Counted from the first letter of the stretch, positions 18,529-27,750 are shown. The stretch: DNA of 64,000 bases from Salinispora arenicola (GCF_006716065.1 NZ_VFOL01000001.1:3286001-3350000), one strand, 5' to 3'. The notes: generated from the letters alone by a model not told the origin. Program-made: numbers and translations.

Positions 18529-19950
18529 GTGCACGAGTTACTGAGCCGGCTGCAGGAACTGCCGCCAGGGCTGATTCTGCTGGTCGCTGCCCTGATCGTG
18601 GCCGGGGAGACGGCGCTCATCTTCGGGCTCCTGATGCCCGGTGAGGCAACGCTGCTGCTGGTCGGCTTCCTGACGTACACGGGCACGCTGCGGCTGGGAC
18701 CCGCGCTGCTGGTGATGATCAGTGCGGCGGCGCTGGGCGACGCGGCGGCGTTCCGGGCCGGCCGCCGGTACGGGCCGCGGCTGCGCGCCAGCCGGTTCGG
18801 CGCCCGCGTCGGCGCGGACCGGTGGCACCGCGCCGACGCGATGATCGGAAGACTGGGCGGGCGGGGAGTGTTCACCGCCCGCTGGGTGGCCTTCGCCCGA
18901 ACCCTGGTGCCCCGGCTGGCCGGTGCGGGGCGGATGCCGTACCGACGGTTCGCGCCGTGGAACCTGGGTGGGGTGGTGACCTGGGTGGGGGGCTCGGTGG
19001 TCGCCGGGCACCTGGCCGGCGAGTCGTACGAGACGGTGTCGCATCTGCTCGGCCGGGCCACGGGTGCCGTGTTGGTGCTGTTCGGGGCGGTGCTGGCGGT
19101 ACTGCTGACCGGCCGCTGGCTGGGCCGTAACCCGGACCCGGTGCGGGCGCTGCTGTTCCGCGCTGGCGCGCTGCCCCCGGTGCGGTGGCTGACCCGCCGG
19201 TACGGGGTGCTGTTCGTCCTGCTGGCCAGGTCGCTCGGCCCCGGGTGGACGTTGCTGCTGAACCTGGCTGCTGGCCTGCTGCTGCTGTTCGTGGCGGGGC
19301 TCGCCGTCGCCTGGGCGCTCGGCGTGGTGGTCCGGCGTAGCGGGCTGTCGGTGGTCGACGGCGCCGTCGCCGACTGGTTCGCGGCTCGCCGTACCCCGGA
19401 GGTGATGGAGGTGACGCTGGCCGCGGTTTCGGCGCTGCGTGGCCCGGTGGTGATCCTGTTCGTGGCGGTGGTGGCCGCGGTGGTGGCCTGGCGGCAGCGA
19501 CCGTGGCGGGCCGACCTACTCAGCGTGGTGGGCACGGTCGGGGCCTTCGTGCCGCTGGTGGTGCTGGCGGTCGCCGCCGACGTGGTCCGGCCCGACCGGT
19601 CCGGTCCGCCGGTGTTGTTCCCGACGCAGACCGCCGTGGTCGCCGCGAGTTTGTGCACTCTCGCGTGGCTGTTGTCCCGAGGTGCGCGTTGGCCGGTGGC
19701 GGTGGCCGCGTGGACGTTCGCCGCGGCCGGGGCGGTCGGGGTCGGTGGGGCCCGGCTGTACCTGGGGCTGAGCACCGCCAGCAGCGCCCTCTCCGGGATG
19801 CTGCTGGGGGTGGCGTGGACGGCCGTGTTCATGGTGGCGTGGGTGACCCGCGACCGGGCCGTCGGCGTGGATGCGGACGCTGCGGACCTCCCGGGTCCGG
19901 CGGCACCCGAGCCGTGCGCGCCTGGGTCGCAGGGTGTCACCGGCGCGTGA
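18529..19950 (+). CDS. DedA (VTT) membrane protein fused to a degenerate PAP2-like domain
   Basis: 473 residues, almost all membrane-embedded. The first 210 residues are DedA/VTT: an early [18 protein letters not shown], the [16 protein letters not shown] loop, and [27 protein letters not shown]. The second half resembles a PAP2 phosphatase in topology (six helices, [16 protein letters not shown], then [18 protein letters not shown]), but the catalytic PSGH is replaced by PTQT and the His and Asp of the last motif are missing, so phosphatase activity is unlikely. DedA proteins act as lipid flippases/scramblases in membrane homeostasis. The GTG at 18529 follows a G-rich stretch. It is divergent from typA. 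Confidence 0.85.
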   Translation: MHELLSRLQELPPGLILLVAALIVAGETALIFGLLMPGEATLLLVGFLTYTGTLRLGPALLVMISAAALGDAAAFRAGRRYGPRLRASRFGARVGADRWHRADAMIGRLGGRGVFTARWVAFARTLVPRLAGAGRMPYRRFAPWNLGGVVTWVGGSVVAGHLAGESYETVSHLLGRATGAVLVLFGAVLAVLLTGRWLGRNPDPVRALLFRAGALPPVRWLTRRYGVLFVLLARSLGPGWTLLLNLAAGLLLLFVAGLAVAWALGVVVRRSGLSVVDGAVADWFAARRTPEVMEVTLAAVSALRGPVVILFVAVVAAVVAWRQRPWRADLLSVVGTVGAFVPLVVLAVAADVVRPDRSGPPVLFPTQTAVVAASLCTLAWLLSRGARWPVAVAAWTFAAAGAVGVGGARLYLGLSTASSALSGMLLGVAWTAVFMVAWVTRDRAVGVDADAADLPGPAAPEPCAPGSQGVTGA

Positions 19951-20006
19951 CGGGACGGCGGTGGACCCGACAGCTGCTACCTTGCGTCGATCGAAGGGTG
20001 GGGGAC

Positions 20007-20834
20007 ATGACTGTACTCCGGATCGGCGCAGGCGCACTTGCCGTTGTGCTGTTCACCGTTGGGTGCGCGGGGGAGCGGGCGCAGTCGTCGGTCGAACCGA
20101 CGGCGGGGGCGAGCACCACGGTGACGTCGCCGACCGTGACGGGCACACCGATCGCGCGGGTGGCGTTGGGCGAGGCGCCCCGCCGCAGCGCCTCACCCAC
20201 TGCTCGGCCCACGCCGAAGCCGACCCGGACCGCGCCGCGTACGGCGACGAAACCCCCGCAGGAGACGCAGCTTCCGCCCCCGCCGCCGACGCCGTCATCC
20301 ACGGCCTGCACGCCCCACCACCAGGGGATGCCGGCTTCCCGCACACAGGTGAAAGCGGCACTCGCCGACGCTGCGGCGAAGACCTACTGGCCGACGTCCG
20401 CACCGGACATCAGGATCCCACCGGCCCTGATCAAGGCGACCGCCTGGCAGGAGAGCGGCTGGCAGTCCGCCGTCGTCGCCTGCGACGGCGGTATCGGACT
20501 GATGCAGGTGATGCCCGCGACCGCCGACTGGATGAACCAGCGGTTCGGCCAGAGTTACGACGTGTGGGACTACCGTGACAACGCCTACCTCGGCGCGAAC
20601 TATCTGGCCTGGTTGACCAAGTACATCGGCGACATGTACTTCGACGACTACCGGTTGGACGCCACCCTGTGCTCGGCTGAGCTGAACTCGTGCCTACTGA
20701 ACGCGGTGATCGCCGCGTACAACTACGGCCACGGTGCGGTGGCGAGCGAGGGAAGCCCGCTCACCATCCCGAATCCGAGGTATGTCGGCAACGTGCGCGC
20801 CCTGATGACCGAATGTGTCTGCCTGAGCTACTGA
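20007..20834 (+). CDS. Lytic transglycosylase (GH23/SLT) lipoprotein
   Basis: 275 residues. A short signal peptide ends in a lipobox (VLFTVGC), so the protein should be anchored to the outer face of the membrane. A Thr/Pro/Arg-rich linker (about 25-100) spans the wall, and the C-terminal domain is an SLT-type muramidase fold: catalytic Glu in TAWQESGWQSAV, then GGIGLMQVMPATADWM and NAYLGANYLAWL, closing with VIAAYNYGHGAV. Lytic transglycosylases cleave the glycan strands of peptidoglycan, making room for growth or spore germination. The ATG at 20007 follows GAAGGGTGGGGGAC. A strong hairpin closes the gene. Confidence 0.9.
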   Translation: MTVLRIGAGALAVVLFTVGCAGERAQSSVEPTAGASTTVTSPTVTGTPIARVALGEAPRRSASPTARPTPKPTRTAPRTATKPPQETQLPPPPPTPSSTACTPHHQGMPASRTQVKAALADAAAKTYWPTSAPDIRIPPALIKATAWQESGWQSAVVACDGGIGLMQVMPATADWMNQRFGQSYDVWDYRDNAYLGANYLAWLTKYIGDMYFDDYRLDATLCSAELNSCLLNAVIAAYNYGHGAVASEGSPLTIPNPRYVGNVRALMTECVCLSY

Positions 20835-20835
20835 T

Positions 20836-20870
20836 GTTCGGGCGCCACGTCCGTGCCGTGGCGCCCGAAC
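20836..20870. terminator. Bidirectional terminator between the transglycosylase and mmpL genes
   Basis: GTTCGGGCGCCAC (20836-20848) pairs perfectly with GTGGCGCCCGAAC (20858-20870) over a 9-base loop. The stem fills the gap between the two convergent stop codons. Confidence 0.85.
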
Positions 20871-20878
20871 GACGGTTG

Positions 20879-23005
20879 TCAGTCGTGAGCGGATACCGGC
20901 TCGGGAGTGGTTGGGATCTGTCCGGGGGCCGGTCGGGGAGGGCGGCCGGGCCACCAGAACCGGTCGCCGAGCAGGAACACGAGTGCGGGGACCAGCACCG
21001 TTCGTACGAGAAGGGTGTCGAGCAGGACACCGATGCAGACGATGACTCCGATCTGAGTGAGCAGGATCAGCGGAAGCACGCCGAGTACGGCGAAGACCGC
21101 GGCTAGCAGCACTCCGGCGCTGGTGATGACACCGCCGGTGACCCGGAGGGCAGAGCGCATTCCGCCGCGGGTGCCGGTGTGGCGGGCGTCCTCCCGGGCC
21201 CGGGTGACCAGGAAGATGTTGTAGTCCACGCCGAGTGCGACGAGGAACACGAACGCGATCAGGATCACGCCGCTGTCCAGTGCGGGAAAGCCCAGGACGT
21301 GGTCGAAGAGCAGCCAGGCCGCCCCGAGGCTGGCGAAGAACGACGCGATCACGGTGAGCACCAGGAGCACCGGGGCCAGCAGGCCGCGCAGCAGCAGGAC
21401 CAGGACAGCGGCGACCAACAGCAGGATGATCGGCAGGATCAGTCGGAGGTCGGCCGCGTTGGCCTCGGCGCCGTCGTAGCCTGCGGCGACGGCGCCGCCG
21501 ACCAGGGCTCCGTCGAAGGGGCCGGTGCCGTCGACCCTGGCCGGGGCGGAGTCGGGCACCGCGGCGACCGCCGTACGCAGCGCCCGTATCGCCCGGTCGG
21601 AGGCGGCCGTGCCCGGCTCGGCCGTCAGCACCACGTCGATCTGGGCGACGGTGGCGCCGGTGCTGCCCGGTCGGGCCGAGGCGACGCCCGGCACCGTGGC
21701 GGCGGCCTCGGTGACCGCGCCGACCGCCGCCGGCGCGGTGAGCACGGCGACCGGCTGGGTGGTCCCGGCGGGGAACGCCGTCGCCAGGGTCTGCGCTCCG
21801 GCGACCGCCTCCGGTTCGACCCGGAACTGCTCGGTCTCCGACAGCCCGGTGCGGATGCCCAGGCCGCCGAGGGCGAGAGCGGCCAGCAGCAGCGTCGCCA
21901 GGACCGCGACGGACGTCGGGCGGCGCAGGACCGTGGTGCCGAGCCGGCCCCACAGGCGGCCCTCGCTGGTCGTGCTGCCGAGGCGGGGAACGAACGGCCA
22001 GAACAGCCCACGGCCGAAGATCACCAAAGCGGCGGGAAGAACGAGGAGCGCGGCGAGCATGGCGAGCACGACACCGGTGGCGCAGGCCACGGCGAGTGCC
22101 CGGTTGGTCTCCTGTTCGGACAACAGCAGCGTGAGGACGCCGAGGACGACGGTGGAGCCGCTGGCCAGGATGGGCTCGGCGGTGCGACCCAGGGCGGTGC
22201 GCATCGCCGCGTAGCGGTCCGGTTCGCGGCGCAGCTCCTCCCGGTAGCGGGCGATGAGCAGCAGGGCATAGTTGGTGGTCGCCCCGAAGACGAGCACGCT
22301 GGCGATGCCGGTGACGGTGCCCGACTGCAGGTTGATCCCGACCGCCGGCACGATCGTCTCGATGGCACGCAGGGTGAGTTGCTCGGTGGTGGCCACGACG
22401 GCCAACGGCACGATCCACAGGACCGGGCTGCGGTAGGTGATCAGTAGCAGCAGCGCCACCACTGCGGCGGTCACGGCCAGCAGGGTGCTGTCGGCGCCGT
22501 CGAAGACCCGGGTCAGGTCGGTGGTGAAGGCCGGCGCCCCGGTCACCTCGACGGTGAGGCCCGGTGGGGCGTCGTCCAGGGCGGCCCGTAGCCGGTCGAT
22601 GGTCTCGACGGTTCGGTCCCGTCCGTCGGCGGTGGACAGTGGCACGGCGATCAGGGCGACGGAGTCGTCCCGGGCGACCTGTGGTGGCGGCACCTGTCCG
22701 TCGAGCGCGAACCGGCGTAGCTCGGCGGCCTTGCCGGTGACCACCTCCCGGTCCGCGGCGGTGAGGGGCCCGCCGTCGGCGCGGCTGACGACGACGAGTG
22801 CTGGCTGGACCTCACTTGCGGGCAGCTGTTCCTGTAGCCGTTCGACCTGGGTGGACTGCCACCGGTCGGACAGTCCAGTGGCGGAGACGGGCGCCGGGTT
22901 GTCGGGTTTCGGCAGGCCGAAGACGGCGGCGCCGAAGACGATCGCGGCGACCACGGTGAGCCACGCGGCCCACCTGCCCCGGGCGACGTGGGTGAAGAGG
23001 GACAT
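20879..23005 (-). CDS. MMPL family RND transporter
   Basis: 708 residues with the RND architecture: a first helix (AAWLTVVAAIVFGAAVFGL), a periplasmic loop, a block of five to six helices from about residue 180, a second loop, and a second block from about 520. The sequence GVDYNIFLVTR in the second half and FGATTNYALLLIARYREEL in the first are the usual proton-relay helix regions (the acidic Asp is kept in GVDYN). Actinobacterial MMPL proteins export lipids, siderophores or drugs; the substrate is not evident. The ATG at 23005 is preferred over the ATG at 23032 because GTGAGG lies 5 bases before it. It is divergent from the MarR gene and presumably its target. Confidence 0.9.
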   Translation of the reverse strand: MSLFTHVARGRWAAWLTVVAAIVFGAAVFGLPKPDNPAPVSATGLSDRWQSTQVERLQEQLPASEVQPALVVVSRADGGPLTAADREVVTGKAAELRRFALDGQVPPPQVARDDSVALIAVPLSTADGRDRTVETIDRLRAALDDAPPGLTVEVTGAPAFTTDLTRVFDGADSTLLAVTAAVVALLLLITYRSPVLWIVPLAVVATTEQLTLRAIETIVPAVGINLQSGTVTGIASVLVFGATTNYALLLIARYREELRREPDRYAAMRTALGRTAEPILASGSTVVLGVLTLLLSEQETNRALAVACATGVVLAMLAALLVLPAALVIFGRGLFWPFVPRLGSTTSEGRLWGRLGTTVLRRPTSVAVLATLLLAALALGGLGIRTGLSETEQFRVEPEAVAGAQTLATAFPAGTTQPVAVLTAPAAVGAVTEAAATVPGVASARPGSTGATVAQIDVVLTAEPGTAASDRAIRALRTAVAAVPDSAPARVDGTGPFDGALVGGAVAAGYDGAEANAADLRLILPIILLLVAAVLVLLLRGLLAPVLLVLTVIASFFASLGAAWLLFDHVLGFPALDSGVILIAFVFLVALGVDYNIFLVTRAREDARHTGTRGGMRSALRVTGGVITSAGVLLAAVFAVLGVLPLILLTQIGVIVCIGVLLDTLLVRTVLVPALVFLLGDRFWWPGRPPRPAPGQIPTTPEPVSAHD

Positions 23006-23103
23006 CGTTTCCTCACGGACTCGACGGAACATCGACGCGGCCGACTCGCGCCGGCACCACCGACGCGGCTACGTTCGCCACGCCACACCTCATGGTTGAC
23101 GAG

Positions 23104-23138
23104 AATCTTGATTGTCGAGATTATCGGTCTCTCCGATA
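23104..23138. promoter_or_regulatory. Operator-like inverted repeats between mmpL and marR
   Basis: TATCGG-TCTCT-CCGATA (23122-23138) is a perfect 6-bp inverted repeat with a 5-base centre, typical in size for a MarR dimer. It overlaps a second pair AATCT-N9-AGATT (23104-23122). The patch is AT-rich and lies in the 173-bp divergent region, about 100 bp from either start codon, where promoters are expected. Confidence 0.55.
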
Positions 23139-23178
23139 TGCTGCAACCGCAACCCGACGGCGAGGAGAAAATCGGGAC

Positions 23179-23706
23179 GTGGCAGGTCACGGCATGTACC
23201 GGCGACGCGACACCCGGCGTGAGCAGCTGATCGCGGAGATCACCAACGAACTCCGGCGATACGCGGTGGACGCCCAGCATGTCGGCCACGCCTTCGCCAA
23301 CCTGCACGGGCTCGGGGCAACCGACCTGCACGCCCTGATCGCCGTGATGGACGCCGAACTGCAGGGCGAACCGATCACCCCAGGTCGCCTCGGCGAGAAG
23401 CTCGATCTCTCCTCCGGGTCCGTCACCGCCCTCCTCGACCGGCTGGAACGCGCCGGCCACGTCCGCCGTGACCGCACCCCCACCGACCGACGCAAGGTCC
23501 TGGTGCACTACGCCGACCGCGGTGCGGCCGTGGCCGCGGAGTTCTTCCGGCCGCTCGGCCGCCGCACCGACGCGGTGATGTCCGAGTTCACCGACGACGA
23601 CCTGGAGACCGTCCACCGCTTCGTCACCGCCATCCGGGCCACCCTCCGCGAACACCGCGACGCGGTCCGAGCGGCCCGCCCCGAGCCACGCCGCGCGAAC
23701 GGTTGA
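23179..23706 (+). CDS. MarR family transcriptional regulator
   Basis: 175 residues with a winged helix-turn-helix: recognition region LGEKLDLSSGSVTALLDRLERAGHVRR and wing RTPTDRRKVLVHYADRG. MarR proteins bind as dimers to short palindromes and release them on binding phenolic or lipophilic ligands. The GTG at 23179 follows CGAGGAG by about 11 bases; the frame is open 29 codons further up but that part overlaps the operator. It likely represses the divergent mmpL and itself. The hydrolase gene follows after 4 bases, so the two are cotranscribed. Confidence 0.87.
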   Translation: MAGHGMYRRRDTRREQLIAEITNELRRYAVDAQHVGHAFANLHGLGATDLHALIAVMDAELQGEPITPGRLGEKLDLSSGSVTALLDRLERAGHVRRDRTPTDRRKVLVHYADRGAAVAAEFFRPLGRRTDAVMSEFTDDDLETVHRFVTAIRATLREHRDAVRAARPEPRRANG

Positions 23707-23710
23707 GCCC

Positions 23711-25360
23711 GTGCTCGCGGCGCTGGCGACCCGGGTGGCCACGGCCGCGTTGCGCCTGCCGCCGTCACGTACCCGCCGGGTCACCCTGACCCGCGACATC
23801 CTGGTCCGGACCCGCGACGGCGTGTCGCTGCGCACCGACCACCACGCCCCGGACCGGCCGGCCGCACCCACGGTGCTCATCCGCACCCCGTACGGGCGGG
23901 GTGGGCCGATGCGCCTGCTCGGCCGGCTCGCCGCCGAGCGGGGCTACCACGTGGTGATCCAGTCCTGCCGGGGTACCGGTGGGTCCGGCGGGCTGTTCGA
24001 CCCGCTGGTGCACGAACGCGACGACGGTCTGGACACCCTCGACTGGCTGCGCCGCCAGTCCTGGTGGAACGGCACATTCGGCATGTTCGGGGCCAGCTAC
24101 CAGGGCTTCGTCCAGTGGGCTGTCGCCGCTGACGCCGGGGCTGACCTTCGCGCGATGGTCGCGGTGGTGACCGCCTCCGGCACCCGCGACTCGACGTATC
24201 CGGGCGAGTCCTTCGCCCTGGACACCGTGCTCACCTGGGCCGAACTGCTCCAGGCGCAGACCGTCGGGTGGCTCGCCCGGCAGTGGGAACTCAAGCGTGG
24301 CCAGCCCCGGCTCGCCGCCGGGTTGTCCCACCTGCCGCTGGCCGAGGCGGACCGGGTGGCCACCGGCGTCACCGTGCCCTTCTTCCAGGAATGGTTACGC
24401 CACCACACCCCGGACGCGGCGTACTGGCGGAGGCGGGTCTTCGGTGACCGGCTTGCGGAGGTCCACGCCCCCGTTTCCATGATCAGCGGCTGGCACGACA
24501 TCTTTCTCCCCGCCCAGTTGCGGGACTTCGCGGCCCTGCGTGCCGCCGGTGCCGCGCCCCGGCTCACCGTCGGGCCGTGGACGCACGGCAGCCCCGGGCT
24601 GTTCGTCGCCGCGCTCCGCGATGGACTGGACTGGATCGACCAACATCTGGGCGGGTACCCGGGGCGTCACCGCGCCCCGGTCCGCGTGCACGTCGGCGGG
24701 GCCGGCGGCGGCTGGCGAGATCTGCCAGACTGGCCGCCACCAGGCACGCCGACCGCCTGGCACCTGCACCCACACGGTGCGCTGCGGGCCACTCCGCCGC
24801 CGGTGTCGACCCCGGACGGTTTCTGGTACGACCCGGCCGATCCCACCCCCTCGGTGGGCGGCCCGCTGCTGGTGGCCCAGCAGGCCGGCAAAATGGACAA
24901 CCGGCCCGTCGAGGCCCGCTCCGACGTGCTGACCTGGACCAGCGCGGTGTTGACCGCGGCAGTGGAAGTCATCGGACCGGTCCAGGCCGAGATCTTCGTC
25001 CGCAGCGAGCTACCTCACCTGGACGTTTTTGTGCGACTGTGCGACGTGGACCGCCGGGGTCGCTCCTGGAACGTCTGTGACGGGCTGGTCCGGGTCAGGC
25101 CGCCCGCCTTCTCGCCCGACCAGACGAGCGCGGTCCGCGTCGCGGTGCCGTTGTGGCCGGTGGCCCACCGGTTCGCCGCCGGTCACCGACTGCGGGTGCA
25201 GATCTCCGGCGGGGCCCACCCCCGGTATGCGCGTAACCCCGGCACCGGCGAACCGCTCGGCACCGCGGTCACTCTGCGCGCCGGATGGCGGGAGATCCTG
25301 CACGATCCGCAGCACCCGTCCGCCCTGGTGCTACCCACTGTCGAGGGCCGTTCTGGGTAG
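23711..25360 (+). CDS. CocE/NonD family hydrolase (X-Pro dipeptidyl-peptidase type)
   Basis: 549 residues. An alpha/beta hydrolase domain is followed by the jelly-roll domain that characterises the CocE family. Nucleophile Ser lies in MFGASYQGFVQ, the acid in SGWHDIF and the catalytic His in GPWTHGS; the early VLIRTPYGRGG and CRGTGGSGG are also family motifs. The C-terminal part (from about 370) has DVLTWTSAVLTAAVEVIGPV and PLWPVAHRFAAGHRLRVQI. Members hydrolyse cocaine esters, alpha-amino esters or peptides; the natural substrate is unknown. There is no signal peptide. A GTG start lies 4 bases after the marR stop, so its control by MarR together with the exporter suggests a detoxification unit. 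Confidence 0.9.
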   Translation: MLAALATRVATAALRLPPSRTRRVTLTRDILVRTRDGVSLRTDHHAPDRPAAPTVLIRTPYGRGGPMRLLGRLAAERGYHVVIQSCRGTGGSGGLFDPLVHERDDGLDTLDWLRRQSWWNGTFGMFGASYQGFVQWAVAADAGADLRAMVAVVTASGTRDSTYPGESFALDTVLTWAELLQAQTVGWLARQWELKRGQPRLAAGLSHLPLAEADRVATGVTVPFFQEWLRHHTPDAAYWRRRVFGDRLAEVHAPVSMISGWHDIFLPAQLRDFAALRAAGAAPRLTVGPWTHGSPGLFVAALRDGLDWIDQHLGGYPGRHRAPVRVHVGGAGGGWRDLPDWPPPGTPTAWHLHPHGALRATPPPVSTPDGFWYDPADPTPSVGGPLLVAQQAGKMDNRPVEARSDVLTWTSAVLTAAVEVIGPVQAEIFVRSELPHLDVFVRLCDVDRRGRSWNVCDGLVRVRPPAFSPDQTSAVRVAVPLWPVAHRFAAGHRLRVQISGGAHPRYARNPGTGEPLGTAVTLRAGWREILHDPQHPSALVLPTVEGRSG

Positions 25361-25383
25361 TCCGCGCCGTAGGCCAGGGGCCC

Positions 25384-25422
25384 AGGTGGGCGGCCGATGA
25401 TTCCTGGTAGGGCCGCCCACCT
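25384..25422. terminator. Bidirectional terminator between the hydrolase and the FG-GAP protein
   Basis: AGGTGGGCGGCC (25384-25395) pairs perfectly with GGCCGCCCACCT (25411-25422) over a 15-base loop, in the gap between two convergent genes. Confidence 0.85.
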
Positions 25423-25428
25423 CTGCCC

Positions 25429-27246
25429 CTAGAAGAGCCGGGGGAATGTTGAGGTGGTCCAGCCGCTGCCGACGATGTATGAGGTGGTGAAGAGTTTGTT
25501 GTCGGCGGTGAGGTCGCCGGTGGAGGGGAAGACGCGGAGTTTGCCGTCGGTGTTGTGGTTCATGATGTCGGTTCGGCCGTCGCCGTTGAAGTCGCCGGTG
25601 ATGATGCGGGGGAATGTTGAGGTGGTCCAGCCGCTGCCGACGATGTATGAGGTGGTGAAGAGTTTGTTGTCGGCGGTGAGGTCGCCGGTGGAGGGGAAGA
25701 CGCGGAGTTTGCCGTCGGTGTTGTGGTTCATGATGTCGGTTCGGCCGTCGCCGTTGAAGTCGCCGGTGATGATGCGGGGGAATGTTGAGGTGGTCCAGCC
25801 GCTGCCGACGATGTATGAGGTGGTGAAGAGTTTGTTGTCGGCGGTGAGGTCGCCGGTGGAGGGGAAGACGCGGAGTTTGCCGTCGGTGTTGTGGTTCATG
25901 ATGTCGGTTCGGCCGTCGCCGTTGAAGTCGCCGGTGATGATGCGGGGGAATGTTGAGGTGGTCCAGCCGCTGCCGACGTCGTATGAGGTGGTGAAGAGTT
26001 TGTTGTCGGCGGTGAGGTCGCCGGTGGAGGGGAAGACGCGGAGTTTGCCGTCGGTGTTGTGGTTCATGATGTCGGTTCGGCCGTCGCCGTTGAAGTCGCC
26101 GGTGATGATGCGGGGGAATGTTGAGGTGGTCCAGCCGCTGCCGACGTCGTATGAGGTGGTGAAGAGTTTGTTGTCGGCGGTGAGGTCGCCGGTGGAGGGG
26201 AAGACGCGGAGTTTGCCGTCGGTGTTGTGGTTCATGATGTCGGTTCGGCCGTCGCCGTTGAAGTCGCCGGTGATGATGCGGGGGAATGCTGAGGTGGTCC
26301 AGCCATTGCCCGCGGTGACGCCCGGTCCGACGAACATCCTGTTGTTCGCCGACAGGTCACCGGTGCCGCGCCAGCCCCGCAGAGCGCCGTCGGAGTTCTG
26401 GTTGATGATGTCGGCGGTGCAGTCACCACTGTAGTCACCGAGCCGGACGACATGGTCCTGCTGGTTGCCGGTGCCGGCCCAGCCCACCGAGTTACAGTCG
26501 GATGGGGTGTTCTGCTGGATCCAGTCTGTTAGGTCATCGACCCGGGTGCCGGTCGCCCCGTCCTGGGACGCTGTCTCAGCCAAGCAGCCCTTTTGCCAGG
26601 ACGTGTTGTTGATCGCCACCAGCTGCGGGCTGCCGTCGCTCTCTCGGAACGCCGGGCCGCCCGCGTCGCCCTTGCAGATGGTCGCGCCAGCCGCGGCGCC
26701 GACGATATCAATGAGGGAGGGGTCGACGTCGTGGACGGTGAATGAGGCAGCGTGCAGCCGGTTCGGCACCCACTCCGTCGCGGTCCGACCGTACCCGGAA
26801 ATCGTGAGGGTCTCGCTCGCGGCCGGCTCCGTGGTGGCGATCGGAATGGCCGGTATCCCGGCCGCCCGCCCGGACAGCCGGACGAGAGCAAGATTACGGT
26901 CGGGGTGCGGAATGATCGAGACTGCCGGGGCTTCGTAGCCGGTCGAGGCCGTGAGGTCGGTACGCCCGATAACCACAGTGGTTGGTTGGGTTGGCACTCC
27001 AGCGACAACGGGCGTTGTTCCTTCGGCGAAACAGCTCTTCGCCGTCACCACCCAACTCGGTTCTATCAGGGCGCCGCTGCAGGCATGGATTCCACCAAAG
27101 TTGATTTTCGCCGTGAAGCTGTGGGTGCCGTCCGGGACAGAGATGCCCCCACTGACAGCGCCGGCCGAGCCGCCACCCAACAGGCCGGCTACCAGTGTGG
27201 TTCCGAGTAACGCCGCACCCCAACGACGCAGGTGATGTGGTGACAA
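25429..27246 (-). CDS. Secreted S1-protease-like protein (catalytically dead) with FG-GAP repeats
   Basis: 605 residues. A signal peptide (about 1-30) precedes a trypsin-fold domain (30-245). The fold is clear (CSGALIEPSWVVTA, DRNLALVRLSG, ATICKGDAGGPAF), but the catalytic His is replaced (TAKSC for TAAHC) and the catalytic Ser is Ala (GDAGGP for GDSGGP), so it should not cleave peptides. From about 260 on there is one divergent and five near-identical 56-residue FG-GAP/VCBS repeats with the calcium-binding loop DFNGDGRTD. These would form part of a beta-propeller. The TTG start at 27246 is supported by AGGAGG four bases upstream and by its paralogue at 37224, which starts at the same codon. 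A binding or recognition role outside the cell is inferred. Confidence 0.88.
   Translation of the reverse strand: MSPHHLRRWGAALLGTTLVAGLLGGGSAGAVSGGISVPDGTHSFTAKINFGGIHACSGALIEPSWVVTAKSCFAEGTTPVVAGVPTQPTTVVIGRTDLTASTGYEAPAVSIIPHPDRNLALVRLSGRAAGIPAIPIATTEPAASETLTISGYGRTATEWVPNRLHAASFTVHDVDPSLIDIVGAAAGATICKGDAGGPAFRESDGSPQLVAINNTSWQKGCLAETASQDGATGTRVDDLTDWIQQNTPSDCNSVGWAGTGNQQDHVVRLGDYSGDCTADIINQNSDGALRGWRGTGDLSANNRMFVGPGVTAGNGWTTSAFPRIITGDFNGDGRTDIMNHNTDGKLRVFPSTGDLTADNKLFTTSYDVGSGWTTSTFPRIITGDFNGDGRTDIMNHNTDGKLRVFPSTGDLTADNKLFTTSYDVGSGWTTSTFPRIITGDFNGDGRTDIMNHNTDGKLRVFPSTGDLTADNKLFTTSYIVGSGWTTSTFPRIITGDFNGDGRTDIMNHNTDGKLRVFPSTGDLTADNKLFTTSYIVGSGWTTSTFPRIITGDFNGDGRTDIMNHNTDGKLRVFPSTGDLTADNKLFTTSYIVGSGWTTSTFPRLF
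25441..26280. repeat. Five tandem 168-bp repeats inside the FG-GAP gene
   Basis: Units begin at 25441, 25609, 25777, 25945 and 26113, each exactly 168 bp (56 codons). The copies differ at only a couple of bases: three carry GACGATGTATGAG and two GACGTCGTATGAG at the Ile/Asp position. A sixth, strongly diverged unit begins at 26281. Identity at silent sites means recent expansion or gene conversion, and copy number should be unstable. Confidence 0.97.
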
Positions 27247-27414
27247 GACGCCTCCTAGAGATGTGCACGACGGACTGGCAAGATCCAGCCCGGGATGCTA
27301 GCAGGGAGGTGGGTGGCACTCTGTATGTCAGGCTAGGTCGATTGGAGATCCGGATATCCTCAGATCGAATCCGACTCCTGCGGGTAGGGGCGGTAGGTGG
27401 GGTGGCAGTCGGCG

Positions 27415-27750
27415 CTACACACGCAGGAAACCCCACGACCTGATTGCAGCCCGCACCCACGGCGTCAGCGAAGCGCTGACCACCGATGCGTGATGCCCTC
27501 GCTGACAAGGGCTGTCACGGAGCCTTCATTCAGGCGGCGTCGCCTCCAGCCGAAGCTGTCATGCCGGCAGGAGACCGTCAACCAACCATCGACGCGAAAG
27601 CCGCGCCGCGGCGAACGTGCGGATCGCCACTGTCAAGACCCGGTAGCTACTGGTCAAGCTACGCTACTGCCCACGACGAGCGACCACGAACGTGCAGACC
27701 ATCTGCACCACGTCGAAGCCAGCCGCTACGCCAGGACGAAGAGGGCGCGC
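27415..27750 (+). pseudogene. Decayed IS5-type transposase, C-terminal remnant
   Basis: Three reading frames in succession give pieces that line up with the C-terminal half of IS5-group DDE transposases: RKPHDLIAARTHGVSEAL (about 27424-27480), then ALADKGCHGAF in the next frame, then FRRRRLQPKLSCRQETVN, CQDPVATGQATLL and HHVEASRYAR up to about 27740. At least two frameshifts and a stop interrupt it, and the N-terminal half and the inverted repeats are missing. It marks past insertion at the edge of the accessory island. Confidence 0.65.

Noticed and set aside
18396..19940. N-terminal extension of TypA by about 500 residues
   Set aside because: The frame is open, but it is the antisense of the DedA-PAP2 gene, and TypA starts normally at 18395 with a ribosome-binding site.
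25441..26280. CRISPR-like array
   Set aside because: The repeats are contiguous 168-bp coding units without spacers, in frame with a secreted protein.
25454..26434. Plus-strand 326-residue repetitive frame
   Set aside because: It is the antisense of the FG-GAP repeats; no ribosome-binding site or signal.
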